Below, one piece after another: positions 17,822 through 27,005 of a stretch of DNA of 40,441 bases. The notes under the pieces were generated by a model. That model did not search any database. It had not been told where the DNA came from and worked only from the letters and a program-made list of their open reading frames with translations. The first letter of the stretch is position 1; each line of letters opens with the position of its first letter. The position numbers and the translations under genes were made by a program. The DNA is from an uncultured Lachnospiraceae bacterium (GTDB taxonomy: Bacteria > Bacillota > Clostridia > Lachnospirales > Lachnospiraceae): NCBI GenBank assembly GCA_902799015.1, contig CADBZI010000012.1, forward strand, positions 1 to 40,441. Direction: 5' to 3'.

Positions 17822-17830
17822 TGATATAAT
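17822..17830 (+). promoter_or_regulatory. Extended -10 promoter for pyrH
   Basis: TGATATAAT is a perfect extended -10 (TGn followed by TATAAT) 41 bases before the pyrH ATG. No good -35 lies at the right distance, which is usual for extended -10 promoters. It gives the housekeeping operon its own start, separate from the envelope locus. Confidence 0.6.
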
Positions 17831-17871
17831 CTGCAGTGCTGACAAGGCGATAGCATGCCGGAGGAAAAACA

Positions 17872-18567
17872 ATGAAGAGAATACTTCTGAAACTGAGCGG
17901 AGAGGCGCTTGCCGGAGATAAGAAGACAGGCTTTGATGAGGCGACAGTCCTCGGAATTGCCGCGCAGGTAAAAATGCTTGTCGATGAAGGCGTTCAGATC
18001 GCCGTAGTCACCGGGGGAGGAAATTTCTGGAGAGGCCGCTCCAGCAAGAATATGGACCGGACGAAGGCTGATCAGATCGGGATGATGGCAACTGTGATGA
18101 ATTGCATCTATGTCTCGGAGATCTTTCGCTCGCAGGGACTGAAAACACGTGTGATGACGCCATTTGTCTGCGGAAGCTTCACAGAACTGTTTTCAAAAGA
18201 CCTGGCAGTTGGTGCGCTTGAGAGCGGGGAAGTCGTCTTTTTTGCCGGCGGTACGGGACATCCGTATTTTTCAACCGATACGGCGACGCTGCTTCGTGCC
18301 ATTGAGATTGAGGCAGATGAGATTCTTCTTGCGAAGTCGATCGATGGCGTGTATGACGATGATCCGAAGGATCATCCCGATGCGAAGAAGTATACGGAGG
18401 TTACGATTGATGAGGTAATCGCGAAAAACCTCAAGGTAGTGGATATGACCGCATCGATCCTCGCCAGAGAGAACCGGATGCCGATGTATGTGTTTGGATT
18501 GAACGAAGAGAACAGTATCCTGCGCGCGGCGCGGGGGAAGATAGACGGAACATCAGTCACGGTTTGA
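17872..18567 (+). CDS. pyrH: UMP kinase
   Basis: A 231-residue hexameric amino-acid-kinase-fold enzyme that phosphorylates UMP to UDP. K-L-S-G-E-A-L at 7-13, V-T-G-G-G-N-F-W-R-G, F-F-A-G-G-T-G-H-P-Y-F-S-T-D-T and the D-G-V-Y-D-D-D-P segment are all family signatures, and the length is normal. A CCGGAGG site precedes the ATG. It is followed by frr as in most bacteria, but the usual upstream partners rpsB and tsf are absent; an envelope gene is there instead. Confidence 0.97.
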   Translation: MKRILLKLSGEALAGDKKTGFDEATVLGIAAQVKMLVDEGVQIAVVTGGGNFWRGRSSKNMDRTKADQIGMMATVMNCIYVSEIFRSQGLKTRVMTPFVCGSFTELFSKDLAVGALESGEVVFFAGGTGHPYFSTDTATLLRAIEIEADEILLAKSIDGVYDDDPKDHPDAKKYTEVTIDEVIAKNLKVVDMTASILARENRMPMYVFGLNEENSILRAARGKIDGTSVTV

Positions 18568-18635
18568 AGATTCTTCAGACCTTGTCACGCCGCCATAAAG
18601 CGGAATGGAACGAACCGTAAGAAAGGGGATGTACA

Positions 18636-19184
18636 ATGGACAGCAGATTGAACCCATACGTGGATAAGATGGGAAAAACACTCTCTAACCTGGAGGAAGA
18701 ATTCAAAACGATCCGTGCCGGACGGGCGAACCCTGCGGTAATCAGCAAAGTGCGTGTAGAGTATTACGGCTCTCCGGTCCCGGTTTCACAGGTTGGAAAC
18801 GTCACTGTTCCGGAGGCGAGAATTCTGCAGATTGCGCCATGGGAGCCGAATATGATCAAGGAGATCATTAAAGCGCTGAATATGGCGGATATCGGGATCA
18901 ACCCCACAACGGACGGCAAGGTAATCCGTCTTGTTTTCCCGGAACTGACGGAGGAGCGCAGAAAGGATCTGACGAAGGACGTCAAAAAGAAGGGAGAGGC
19001 CGCGAAGGTTGCGGTCAGGAACATCCGCCGCGATGCTGACAAGGCCTTTAAGAAACTGAAGGATGAGATTTCTGAGGACGAAGTGGCGGATCTTCAGGAA
19101 GAGCTTCAGAAAGAAACAGATGCGAAGGTGAAAGAGATTGATAAGATGGTCGAGGAGAAATCAAAAGATATCCTGACGGTCTGA
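18636..19184 (+). CDS. frr: Ribosome recycling factor
   Basis: A 182-residue protein with the normal length and sequence of ribosome recycling factor. Signatures include K-T-L-S-N-L-E-E-E-F-K-T-I-R-A-G-R-A-N-P near the start, the A-P-W-E central segment, and a lysine/glutamate-rich helical C-terminus. It splits post-termination ribosomes together with EF-G. GAAAGGGG precedes the ATG. A strong hairpin follows the gene. Confidence 0.97.
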   Translation: MDSRLNPYVDKMGKTLSNLEEEFKTIRAGRANPAVISKVRVEYYGSPVPVSQVGNVTVPEARILQIAPWEPNMIKEIIKALNMADIGINPTTDGKVIRLVFPELTEERRKDLTKDVKKKGEAAKVAVRNIRRDADKAFKKLKDEISEDEVADLQEELQKETDAKVKEIDKMVEEKSKDILTV

Positions 19185-19224
19185 CCGCGTGTTTTGTGTT
19201 TGATCAGAAGGACCCGAGTGATGA

Positions 19225-19261
19225 TTAAGCTAAGCCTGCAGATTCCGCAGGCTTAGCTTAA
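19225..19261. terminator. Perfect 15-bp hairpin between frr and uppS
   Basis: TTAAGCTAAGCCTGC (19225-19239) and GCAGGCTTAGCTTAA (19247-19261) are exact inverse complements with a 7-base loop. It lies 40 bases after the frr stop and would end or slow transcription between frr and uppS, or protect an RNA end. As with the hairpin at 3681, there is no T-run after it, so true termination is uncertain. Confidence 0.6.
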
Positions 19262-19330
19262 TGACATCTCAGCGAGGGATCCGGTTTCCTGCCAGGATGC
19301 AGGAAGCGTTTTGCTAAGAGGAGAACAATT

Positions 19331-20050
19331 ATGGAGATACCGCGTCATGTGGCGATCATACTGGACGGGAACGGACGGTGGGCAAAGTCAAGGAACATGC
19401 CGCGCAATTACGGTCATGTCAAAGGAGCCGCGAATGTGGAAGTGATCTGCCGTGCGGCGGATGAACTGGGGATAAAGTACCTGACAGTGTATCTGTTTTC
19501 CACGGAAAACTGGAGGCGCAGCCAGGATGAGGTGAAGGCTTTGATGAAGCTTTTCCACAGCTATACCCGCACCGCGATTCGCCAGGCCCGGGAGAATAAT
19601 ATGCGCTGCCGGGTTCTGGGAAAGGTAGAGGAGCTGGATGATACACTCAGAAAGAACCTGAAAGAACTGGTGGAAAGCTCAAAGAACAACACGGGCCTGA
19701 ATTTCCAGCTTGCGCTTAATTACGGAAGCCGGGATGAGATTATACGCGCAGTCAGAAAGATTGCAGCCGATGTGCAGCAGGGCAGGATCACGGATCCGTC
19801 GCAGATTACGGAGGAGGCAGTTTCCTCAAGACTGGATACCGCGGATATTCCGGATCCGGACCTTCTCATCCGTACGAGCGGAGAGATGCGGCTGAGCAAC
19901 TATCTCATGTGGCAGCTGTCCTACGCGGAGCTGTACTTTACCACGACACCGTGGCCGGCATTTTCAAAAAAGGATCTGGAGCTTGCCATCGAGGAGTACA
20001 ACAGGAGAACCCGGCGGTACGGCGGGCTGAAGAAAGAAGAGGAGGATTAG
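19331..20050 (+). CDS. uppS: Undecaprenyl diphosphate synthase
   Basis: A 239-residue cis-prenyltransferase. H-V-A-I-I-L-D-G-N-G-R-W-A-K at 6-19 carries the catalytic Asp, F-S-T-E-N-W-R-R is the substrate-binding segment, and R-T-S-G-E-M-R-L-S-N-Y-L-M-W-Q is the C-terminal signature. It makes the C55 carrier used for peptidoglycan, teichoic acids and, in this window, the polyprenyl-phosphate sugars expected from the upstream locus. AAGAGGAG precedes the ATG. cdsA follows after 6 bases. Confidence 0.97.
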   Translation: MEIPRHVAIILDGNGRWAKSRNMPRNYGHVKGAANVEVICRAADELGIKYLTVYLFSTENWRRSQDEVKALMKLFHSYTRTAIRQARENNMRCRVLGKVEELDDTLRKNLKELVESSKNNTGLNFQLALNYGSRDEIIRAVRKIAADVQQGRITDPSQITEEAVSSRLDTADIPDPDLLIRTSGEMRLSNYLMWQLSYAELYFTTTPWPAFSKKDLELAIEEYNRRTRRYGGLKKEEED

Positions 20051-20056
20051 AGAATT

Positions 20057-20866
20057 ATGTTTGTCACCAGACTGATCAGCGGGGTGATCCTGCTTGCTGT
20101 CATGATTCTGGCTGTCTGCGTGAACGGGCCGGTACTGTTCTTTTTTCTTCTGGCGATCTCTCTGATCGGTATGTTTGAGCTTTATCGGGCGACCGGCGTG
20201 AGGGGGGAATCCGATAATCTGCTGACAATAACCGCTTATGCAGGATGTGTTCTGTATTATATTCTTGTATGGTTCGGCTGGAAGGATTATTACCTTCCGG
20301 GTGTCCTGGCGGCAATGATCCTGCTTCTTTTCGTCTACGTGTTCCTGTTTCCGAAATATCATTCGGATGAGGTGATGACCGCCTTTTTCGGAATCGTGTA
20401 TGTTGCGGTCAGCCTGAGTTTTATCTATCAGACCCGGAATCTCAAAGACGGACAGTTTTACGTATGGCTGATCTTCATCTGCTCCTGGGGCTGCGATACG
20501 ATGGCCTATGTTGCGGGAAGACTGTTCGGACGGCATAAGATGGCTCCCGTACTCAGTCCGAAGAAAACCATTGAGGGGGCAGTCGGAGGTGTTGCCGGAG
20601 CTGCCCTGATCGGCGCGATCTATGCTGCGGCAATCGGAAGGTTCCTGGAGTCGGGCAGCAGCCGCATTTTGATCTTTGCCCTGATCAGCGCGGTCGGTGC
20701 GCTGGTTTCCATGACCGGTGATCTTGCGGCTTCCGCGATCAAACGGAACAAAGATATCAAGGACTATGGAAACCTGATTCCGGGACATGGCGGGATTCTG
20801 GACCGTTTTGATTCGGTTATCATAACCGCTCCGATTATCTATATTCTTACCTTCGCTTCGCTGTAA
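20057..20866 (+). CDS. cdsA: Phosphatidate cytidylyltransferase
   Basis: A 269-residue integral membrane enzyme with about seven to eight helices that makes CDP-diacylglycerol from phosphatidate and CTP, the branch point of phospholipid synthesis. The family signature is near the end: S-A-I-K-R-N-K-D-I-K-D-Y-G followed by P-G-H-G-G-I-L-D-R-F-D-S. Length and position between uppS and dxr are standard. Confidence 0.96.
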   Translation: MFVTRLISGVILLAVMILAVCVNGPVLFFFLLAISLIGMFELYRATGVRGESDNLLTITAYAGCVLYYILVWFGWKDYYLPGVLAAMILLLFVYVFLFPKYHSDEVMTAFFGIVYVAVSLSFIYQTRNLKDGQFYVWLIFICSWGCDTMAYVAGRLFGRHKMAPVLSPKKTIEGAVGGVAGAALIGAIYAAAIGRFLESGSSRILIFALISAVGALVSMTGDLAASAIKRNKDIKDYGNLIPGHGGILDRFDSVIITAPIIYILTFASL

Positions 20867-20916
20867 GGGATGTAAGCAGCGCGGCTGACGGATCAGATGG
20901 AGGAAATGAGCACAGC

Positions 20917-22050
20917 ATGAAAACAATCTCTGTTCTTGGAAGTACCGGGTCAATCGGAACACAGACGCTCGACGTTGTCAGACATCACTCTGACCTGCGT
21001 ATCGCAGCGCTTGCGGCAGGGAAGAACATCACTCTTTTGGAGAAGCAGATCAGAGAATTTTCTCCGTGCCTGGCAGCGGTTGCGGACGAGGAGAAAGCGC
21101 TGGATCTGAAAGCACGTGTCAAAGATCTGGATGTCAGAGTTGTCAGCGGAATGGAAGGCCTGATCGAAGCAGCGTGCATCTCCCAGGCGGATATCACGGT
21201 AACCGCTATTGTCGGCATGATCGGAATCCGTCCTACGATCGCGGCAATCCGGGCGGGGAAAGACATTGCGCTGGCGAATAAGGAAACGCTTGTGACGGCA
21301 GGCCATCTGATCATGCCGCTCGCAAAGGAATACGGCGTGAAGATTCTTCCGGTGGATTCCGAGCACTCCGCAATCTTTCAGTCCCTGAACGGAGAGCGGT
21401 ATGAAAGAATCGAAAAGATTCTGCTGACCTGCTCCGGAGGTCCCTTCCGCGGACGCAGTGCTTCGGAGTTGGAAAAGGTAACCGTGGAAGACGCGCTGCG
21501 GCATCCGAACTGGAACATGGGTCCCAAGATTACGATAGACAGCGCAACCTTAGTGAACAAAGGGCTTGAAGTGATGGAGGCCGGGTGGCTGTTTCATGTC
21601 GATGCGGATCAGATCGAAGTGGTTGTACAGCCGCAGAGTGTGGTTCATTCTGCTGTTCAGTTCACGGACGGCGCAGTGATTGCGCAGATGGGAACACCTG
21701 ATATGAGACTGCCGATCCAGTATGCACTGTTCTGGCCGGACAGAAGAGCGATGGAGACGGAACGTCTGGATCTGTTTGCCCTCAAGGAGCTGACCTTCCT
21801 CAAGCCGGATACAGAGGTGTTCCGCGGACTGCCGCTTGCCCTCAGGGCAATGAAGAGCGGCGGTACCATGCCGACAGTATTCAACGCGGCAAATGAGAGA
21901 GCTGTCTCAAAATTCCTTGCGCGGGAAATTGGGTTTACGGATATCTATCGAATCATAGAAGACTGCATGGACGCGCATGAGGCAGTGCCGGATCCTGATC
22001 TGGATACGATTTTGGAGACGGAACAAGAGGTATATGCCCGGATCGGATGA
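20917..22050 (+). CDS. dxr: 1-deoxy-D-xylulose 5-phosphate reductoisomerase
   Basis: A 377-residue NADPH-dependent enzyme that makes methylerythritol phosphate in the non-mevalonate isoprenoid route, feeding UppS. G-S-T-G-S-I-G near the start is the NADPH site. A-N-K-E-T-L-V, P-V-D-S-E-H-S-A-I-F-Q and D-S-A-T-L-V-N-K-G-L-E-V-M-E-A carry the metal and substrate residues. ATGGAGGAAATG precedes the ATG. rseP follows after 25 bases. Confidence 0.97.
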   Translation: MKTISVLGSTGSIGTQTLDVVRHHSDLRIAALAAGKNITLLEKQIREFSPCLAAVADEEKALDLKARVKDLDVRVVSGMEGLIEAACISQADITVTAIVGMIGIRPTIAAIRAGKDIALANKETLVTAGHLIMPLAKEYGVKILPVDSEHSAIFQSLNGERYERIEKILLTCSGGPFRGRSASELEKVTVEDALRHPNWNMGPKITIDSATLVNKGLEVMEAGWLFHVDADQIEVVVQPQSVVHSAVQFTDGAVIAQMGTPDMRLPIQYALFWPDRRAMETERLDLFALKELTFLKPDTEVFRGLPLALRAMKSGGTMPTVFNAANERAVSKFLAREIGFTDIYRIIEDCMDAHEAVPDPDLDTILETEQEVYARIG

Positions 22051-22075
22051 GCCGGCGGCGCAAAAGGGAAAACGA

Positions 22076-23140
22076 ATGGCAATTCTTACTGCAATTATTA
22101 TCTTCAGCGTAATTGTACTGTTCCACGAGTTCGGCCACTTTACGATGGCCAGACTGTGCGGGGTTGAAGTACTGGAATTCTCTCTGGGGATGGGGCCCAG
22201 GCTGCTTTCGCATGTCAGCGCGAAGAGCCGGACCCGGTACAGCGTGAAACTTCTGCCTTTCGGAGGAAGCTGTCAGATGAAGGGGGAGGACGATGACGAT
22301 GAGAGCGAGGGCTCCTTTGGCTCCAAAAAGATCTGGCAGAGGATCCTGATCGTCGCGGCCGGCCCGTTTTTTAATTTTCTGCTGGCGTTTCTCTTTGCGG
22401 CCATCATCATCGGGACAGCCGGATACGATGCTCCGGTCGCTGAATGGCTGGCCGAAGACTCTCCTTTGGCTGCGGCAGGAATGAAGACCGGAGATGAGAT
22501 TACATCTGTAGGCGGACATGACATTACGGTTTTCCGCGACATCGTCAACTATGTTACCTTTGATCTGGAAAAGGATGCTGCTGCAAATCCCGTGACAGTG
22601 GAATGGATCCATGACGGCAGTAAGAAAAGCGCCGAAATCGTTCCGGACAGAACTTCCGGCAGTGTGGCAGGAGTTCTCGGTCTGTACGGCGGCGGAAGAT
22701 TCAGCGTGCACGGCAGCGTTCCCATGATACTGAGATACTCTCTCTATGAAGTGAAGTACTGGATCGGAACAACGATAAAAAGCCTGGGTATGATCGGGAG
22801 AGGCCGGGTTTCCCTGAATGATGTTTCCGGGCCTGTCGGAATTGTCGGCGTCATCAGCGACACCTATCAGGAGACAAAGCGTGAGGGCGCTTTCATCCTG
22901 TTTCTGAATATGCTGAATATGGCGATTCTGCTGTCAGCAAATCTGGGCGTGATGAACCTGATTCCGTTTCCTGCCCTCGATGGCGGGAGAATCGTTCTCC
23001 TTCTCCTTGAAGGCGTGAGAAAGCGGAAAATCGGGGAGAACGTGGAGGCGTATATCAATCTTGCAGGCTTTGCCGTCCTGATGACAGTTATGATTGTGAT
23101 TCTGTTCAATGATGTGCGCAAGATAATTCACTTCTATTGA
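22076..23140 (+). CDS. rseP: Site-2 intramembrane metalloprotease RseP/RasP
   Basis: A 354-residue M50 protease. H-E-F-G-H near residue 17 in the first helix is the zinc site. A PDZ domain lies in the middle (about 120-200), and N-L-I-P-F-P-A-L-D-G-G-R-I near the C-terminus gives the third zinc ligand. It cuts membrane-bound anti-sigma factors and leftover signal peptides. The frame is open from an ATG at 21977 inside dxr, but the ATG at 22076 has an AAAGGGA site and starts the first helix correctly. The usual downstream ispG and polC are absent; recA follows instead. Confidence 0.95.
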   Translation: MAILTAIIIFSVIVLFHEFGHFTMARLCGVEVLEFSLGMGPRLLSHVSAKSRTRYSVKLLPFGGSCQMKGEDDDDESEGSFGSKKIWQRILIVAAGPFFNFLLAFLFAAIIIGTAGYDAPVAEWLAEDSPLAAAGMKTGDEITSVGGHDITVFRDIVNYVTFDLEKDAAANPVTVEWIHDGSKKSAEIVPDRTSGSVAGVLGLYGGGRFSVHGSVPMILRYSLYEVKYWIGTTIKSLGMIGRGRVSLNDVSGPVGIVGVISDTYQETKREGAFILFLNMLNMAILLSANLGVMNLIPFPALDGGRIVLLLLEGVRKRKIGENVEAYINLAGFAVLMTVMIVILFNDVRKIIHFY

Positions 23141-23161
23141 GTGACATATGGCTGCAGGGAA

Positions 23162-23190
23162 TTGACACCTTGTGGAAAGCGGCGTATACC
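23162..23190 (+). promoter_or_regulatory. Possible SigA promoter upstream of recA (distal)
   Basis: TTGACA and TATACC are separated by exactly 17 bases. It lies about 110 bases upstream of the proximal recA promoter and may be a second start or a chance match; the -10 is weak. Confidence 0.35.
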
Positions 23191-23274
23191 GAATCCATAA
23201 GGATCCGGCGGCCTGATGCCGCAGTCACACTCTGACCAGTCTGATTCCGTTCGGAAGGATTTTCACCAAAACAC

Positions 23275-23303
23275 TTGACAGAAGAAGGGAATTCCTGTAC
23301 TAT
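23275..23303 (+). promoter_or_regulatory. SigA promoter of recA
   Basis: A perfect -35 TTGACA (23275-23280), a 17-base spacer and -10 TACTAT (23298-23303). Transcription would begin near 23310, inside the LexA box. Confidence 0.75.
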
Positions 23304-23310
23304 CGGTATC

Positions 23311-23322
23311 GAACGTGAGTTC
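23311..23322 (+). promoter_or_regulatory. LexA (SOS) box of recA
   Basis: GAACGTGAGTTC fits the Bacillota LexA consensus GAAC-N4-GTTC and is flanked by C on both sides as in the longer CGAAC...GTTYC form. It sits right after the -10, where bound LexA would block initiation. A weaker partner, GAACGTGTTTTC, follows at 23325-23336 with one half-site intact. Confidence 0.8.
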
Positions 23323-23380
23323 CCGAACGTGTTTTCGCTTTCGCGGATTGCCGCGAATCATTGAGAAGAGGAGAAGAAAG

Positions 23381-24511
23381 ATGGCAAGAAAAGCAGCAGG
23401 TACCGTTTCAGCCGCAGCTGACACACAGAATCCGGACAAGATGCGGGCTCTGGACGCTGCATTGTCCCAGATCGAGAAACAATATGGAAAAGGCGCGGTG
23501 ATGCGTCTTGGAGAGAATACTGCCAACATGAACGTAGAGACGATTCCCACAGGTTCTCTGAGCCTTGATATCGCGCTTGGACTCGGCGGGATTCCGCGGG
23601 GAAGAATCATCGAGATCTACGGACCGGAGTCATCCGGCAAGACCACCGTTGCGCTTCATATGGTTGCGGAGACCCAGAAGAGAGGCGGCATTGCCGGGTT
23701 CATTGACGCCGAGCATGCACTGGATCCTGTATACGCGAAAAACATCGGCGTAGACATTGACAATCTCTACATTTCCCAGCCGGATAACGGAGAGCAGGCG
23801 CTCGAGATCTGTGAGACCATGGTGCGCTCCGGTGCGGTGGATATCATTATCGTGGATTCTGTCGCCGCACTGGTTCCGAAGGCAGAAATTGACGGAGACA
23901 TGGGGGATTCCCATGTAGGACTGCAGGCCCGTCTCATGAGCCAGGCACTGCGGAAGCTGACAGGCGTGATCAGCAAGTCGAACAGTGTGGTGATCTTTAT
24001 CAACCAGCTCCGTGAGAAGGTTGGAATCATGTTCGGCAATCCCGAGACTACGACCGGAGGAAGAGCTCTGAAGTTTTATTCTTCCGTTCGTATGGATGTC
24101 AGAAGAATCGAAGCCATTCGGCAGCAGGGAGAGGTGATCGGCAACCGGACTAGGATCAAGGTTGTTAAGAATAAGGTCGCGCCTCCATTCAGGGAAGCAG
24201 AATTTGATATCATGTTCGGGAAAGGAATTTCCCGTGAGGGCGATGTGATCGATCTGGCCGCGAATCTGAACATTATTCAGAAGAGCGGTGCATGGTACGC
24301 ATATGAAGGGGAGAAGATCGGTCAGGGACGCGAGAACGCGAAGCAGTATCTGGCAGAGCATCCTGAGATTTTTGATGAGGTTGTCCACAAGGTAAGGGTG
24401 CATTACGGCCTGGAGAATGACGCTGATAACGGGCAGGAGGTTTCGGAGGATGCCGGATCCTTATCAGGAGCGATGACTGATGCTGGTAACGGAAGTAAGG
24501 AAGATCAATAA
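23381..24511 (+). CDS. recA: Recombinase A
   Basis: A 376-residue RecA: Walker A G-P-E-S-S-G-K-T at 81-88, the [12 protein letters not shown] Walker B segment, the I-N-Q-L-R-E-K-V-G loop and a standard acidic C-terminal tail. It drives homologous recombination and LexA self-cleavage. The ATG at 23381 has GAGGAGAAG upstream; a longer frame from 23315 would start inside the SOS box and is rejected. recX overlaps its end by 32 bases. Confidence 0.98.
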   Translation: MARKAAGTVSAAADTQNPDKMRALDAALSQIEKQYGKGAVMRLGENTANMNVETIPTGSLSLDIALGLGGIPRGRIIEIYGPESSGKTTVALHMVAETQKRGGIAGFIDAEHALDPVYAKNIGVDIDNLYISQPDNGEQALEICETMVRSGAVDIIIVDSVAALVPKAEIDGDMGDSHVGLQARLMSQALRKLTGVISKSNSVVIFINQLREKVGIMFGNPETTTGGRALKFYSSVRMDVRRIEAIRQQGEVIGNRTRIKVVKNKVAPPFREAEFDIMFGKGISREGDVIDLAANLNIIQKSGAWYAYEGEKIGQGRENAKQYLAEHPEIFDEVVHKVRVHYGLENDADNGQEVSEDAGSLSGAMTDAGNGSKEDQ

Positions 24512-25091
24512 CAGGAAGAGCAGAGTTCTTTTAGAAGACGGTTCTTTCTTCGCACTGTATCATGCCGAAGTCAGAAAGCTCAGGATCCATCCCGGCGAAG
24601 ACCTTTCGCCGGAAACGATCCGGATGATCCTGGATGAGATCCTGCAAAAGAGAGCCTGTATGCGGTGCATGAACCTGCTCAAGACCTCGGACCGGACCGT
24701 GCAGCAGCTGAGAGACTGCCTCAGAAGAGATGGTTATCCGGAAGAGAGCATTCTCCGGGCACTGGCCTACGTTGATTCCTTTCACTATACGGATGACAGG
24801 CGGTATGCGCAGAACTATATCCGTCAGATGTCCGGAAGAAAGAGCCGCAGACAGATGGAATATGAACTTCTGAAAAAGGGCGTGGACCGGGAGACGGTTC
24901 GCGCCGCTCTTTCTGAAGAAGGAGATCCGGAACACAAGACAGAGGAGGAAGCCATTCGCACTCTGGCCAGAAAGCGGGGCTATGAACCGGATCACGCCAC
25001 ATTGGAGGAAAAGGCGCGGTTTTACCGCTATCTGTCGGGCAAAGGATTCGGATATGAGTCGATCCGATCTGTTCTGGAATCAGAACACTGA
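24480..25091 (+). CDS. recX: Regulatory protein RecX
   Basis: A 203-residue helical repeat protein that binds RecA filaments and limits recombination. It has the three-helix repeat pattern of the family, including [10 protein letters not shown] and [13 protein letters not shown]. The start lies within the recA 3' end after an AGGAG site, so it is coupled to recA and should share SOS control. Confidence 0.92.
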   Translation: MLVTEVRKINNRKSRVLLEDGSFFALYHAEVRKLRIHPGEDLSPETIRMILDEILQKRACMRCMNLLKTSDRTVQQLRDCLRRDGYPEESILRALAYVDSFHYTDDRRYAQNYIRQMSGRKSRRQMEYELLKKGVDRETVRAALSEEGDPEHKTEEEAIRTLARKRGYEPDHATLEEKARFYRYLSGKGFGYESIRSVLESEH

Positions 25092-25126
25092 AGATGCAAA
25101 ACAGCCGGATCCGGAGAGATTTTAGA

Positions 25127-25155
25127 TTGACAGAAGGGCAGAGATTCATTATGAT
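25127..25155 (+). promoter_or_regulatory. SigA promoter of rny
   Basis: TTGACA (25127-25132), a 17-base spacer and TATGAT (25150-25155), both near consensus. It lies 62 bases before the rny start and just downstream of the recX stop. Confidence 0.75.
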
Positions 25156-25156
25156 A

Positions 25157-25183
25157 GTTTCGTTGTATTTTTTACAACGAGAC
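25157..25183 (+). other. 5'-leader hairpin of rny
   Basis: GTTTCGTTGTA (25157-25167) pairs with TACAACGAGAC (25173-25183), with one G-U pair and a five-T loop. It would form at or very near the 5' end of the rny transcript and could protect the end or provide feedback through RNase Y. No T-run follows, so it is not a terminator. Confidence 0.5.
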
Positions 25184-25216
25184 AACTACATATTGTTCTA
25201 AGGAGGTGCTCCTGTT

Positions 25217-26776
25217 GTGGTTACTACAGTAATTGCGGTTCTGATTGCTGTTGTTGCTGCACTGGTTATCGCGATCCCGGTTACATCCAAGGTCGCAGTC
25301 GATCGACGCGTGAGAGAAGATCAGGCAAAGATCGGCAGCGCTGAGGAAAAGGCCAGACAGATCATCGATGACGCACTGAAAAGCGCAGAGACCATGAAGC
25401 GCGAGTCCTTGCTGGAGGCGAAGGAGGAAGCTCTCAAGATCAAGAATGAATCAGAGAGAGAAGCCAAAGACCGCCGGGCAGAGGTTGCGCGTCTTGAAAA
25501 GCGTGTCATGCAGAAGGAAGAAACTGCGGACAAGAAGCTGGAGGCTCTGGAACGCCGAGAGGCAAGTGCAGCACAAAAGGATGAGGAACTGAGAAAGAAG
25601 CAGTCCGCGGCAGATAAACTGCTCGGGCAGCGTCAGCAGGAACTTGAACGAATCTCTGGTTTAACCTCCGAACAGGCAAAGGAATATCTTTTAAAATCTG
25701 TTGAAGACGAAGTGAAGACAGATGCTGCGAAGCTCTACAAGGAGCTGGAGAACGAAGCGAGAGACATGGCGGCGAAAAAAGCCCAGGAGTTTGTCGTGAC
25801 CGCAATTCAGCGCTGCGCAGCAGACAACATTGCTGAGGTGGCGATTTCTGTTGTACAGCTGCCCGGCGATGAGATGAAGGGCCGTATTATCGGCCGGGAA
25901 GGTCGCAATATCCGGGCAATTGAGACACTGACCGGTGTTGACCTGATCATTGATGATACACCGGAAGCGGTTGTTCTTTCCAGCTTTGATCCGATCCGCC
26001 GCGAGATCGCAAGAGTCGCGCTTGAGAAGCTGATTGTAGACGGACGAATTCATCCGGCGAGGATTGAGGAGACTGTCGAGAAGGCAAAGAAGGAAGTCGA
26101 GAACGGAATCCGGGAAGCCGGAGAAGAGGCCTGCATGCAGGTCGGCGTACACGGCATCCATCCGGAGCTTGTAAAGCTTTTAGGCAGAATGAAGTTCCGT
26201 ACCAGCTATGGACAGAATGCTTTGAATCATTCGATCGAAGTGGCACACCTTGCGGGTCTTCTCGCTTCGGAGTGCGGCGTAGATGTCCGGATCGCAAAAC
26301 GAGCGGGACTGCTGCATGACATCGGTAAGTCGATTGATCATGAGGTGGAAGGAACGCATGTGCAGATTGGTGCGCAGCTGTGCCGTAAGTATAAGGAATC
26401 CAATATTGTGATCAACGCTGTGGAGTCTCACCACGGCGACGTAGAGGCAGAGTCTTTGATTGCATGTCTGGTTCAGGCAGCTGATACGATATCGGCAGCC
26501 CGTCCGGGAGCGAGAAGAGAGACTCTGGAGACATACACCAACAGACTGAAACAATTAGAAGATATCGCCAATTCCTTCAAGGGAGTTGACAAGTCATTTG
26601 CCATTCAGGCAGGCAGAGAGATTCGTGTAATGGTTGTTCCTGAACAGATCAGCGACGCGGATATGACCTTCCTGGCGCGTGATGTAGCCAGGCAGATCGA
26701 GTCGGAGCTGGAATATCCGGGCCAGGTCAAGGTTAGCCTGATCCGGGAATCCAGGGTCGTTGATTATGCAAAATGA
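25217..26776 (+). CDS. rny: Ribonuclease Y
   Basis: A 519-residue membrane-anchored endoribonuclease that starts mRNA decay in Bacillota. It has an N-terminal helix (residues 2-22), a long charged coiled coil (about 35-190), a KH domain with [12 protein letters not shown], and an HD domain with H-S-I-E-V-A-H and L-L-H-D-I-G-K. Length is typical. The start is GTG at 25217 with AAGGAGGTG upstream; a TTG three bases earlier is also possible. A terminator follows. Confidence 0.96.
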   Translation: MVTTVIAVLIAVVAALVIAIPVTSKVAVDRRVREDQAKIGSAEEKARQIIDDALKSAETMKRESLLEAKEEALKIKNESEREAKDRRAEVARLEKRVMQKEETADKKLEALERREASAAQKDEELRKKQSAADKLLGQRQQELERISGLTSEQAKEYLLKSVEDEVKTDAAKLYKELENEARDMAAKKAQEFVVTAIQRCAADNIAEVAISVVQLPGDEMKGRIIGREGRNIRAIETLTGVDLIIDDTPEAVVLSSFDPIRREIARVALEKLIVDGRIHPARIEETVEKAKKEVENGIREAGEEACMQVGVHGIHPELVKLLGRMKFRTSYGQNALNHSIEVAHLAGLLASECGVDVRIAKRAGLLHDIGKSIDHEVEGTHVQIGAQLCRKYKESNIVINAVESHHGDVEAESLIACLVQAADTISAARPGARRETLETYTNRLKQLEDIANSFKGVDKSFAIQAGREIRVMVVPEQISDADMTFLARDVARQIESELEYPGQVKVSLIRESRVVDYAK

Positions 26777-26803
26777 TGACACCGTTTAACTGAATAGGAA
26801 AAC

Positions 26804-26843
26804 AAAGATGCTGCTGCGGAGAATATTCTGCAGCAGCATCTTT
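26804..26843 (+). terminator. Intrinsic terminator of rny
   Basis: A 14-bp stem: AAAGATGCTGCTGC (26804-26817) pairs with GCAGCAGCATCTTT (26830-26843) around a 12-base loop, followed by CTGC. It lies 27 bases after the rny stop. The downstream T-run is short but part of the stem end. Confidence 0.75.
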
Positions 26844-26903
26844 CTGCAATCATGAAATTTATGGAACGGCGTTCTTGCCGCACACCGCTGAGATGAAAAA
26901 CAA

Positions 26904-26932
26904 TCGACTCAGAGATCGTCCTGTGCTATGAT
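26904..26932 (+). promoter_or_regulatory. Promoter of the secreted-protein gene at 27006
   Basis: TCGACT (4 of 6 bases of TTGACA), a 17-base spacer and TATGAT, with TGC directly before the -10, giving an extended -10. It sits between the rny terminator and the ATG at 27006. Confidence 0.6.
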
Positions 26933-27005
26933 GACAAGGAGAGCACGGGAACTTCTCTCATTACGAATCACTGCAACCGGGTTTTACGAATAAGGAGTGT
27001 AGACT

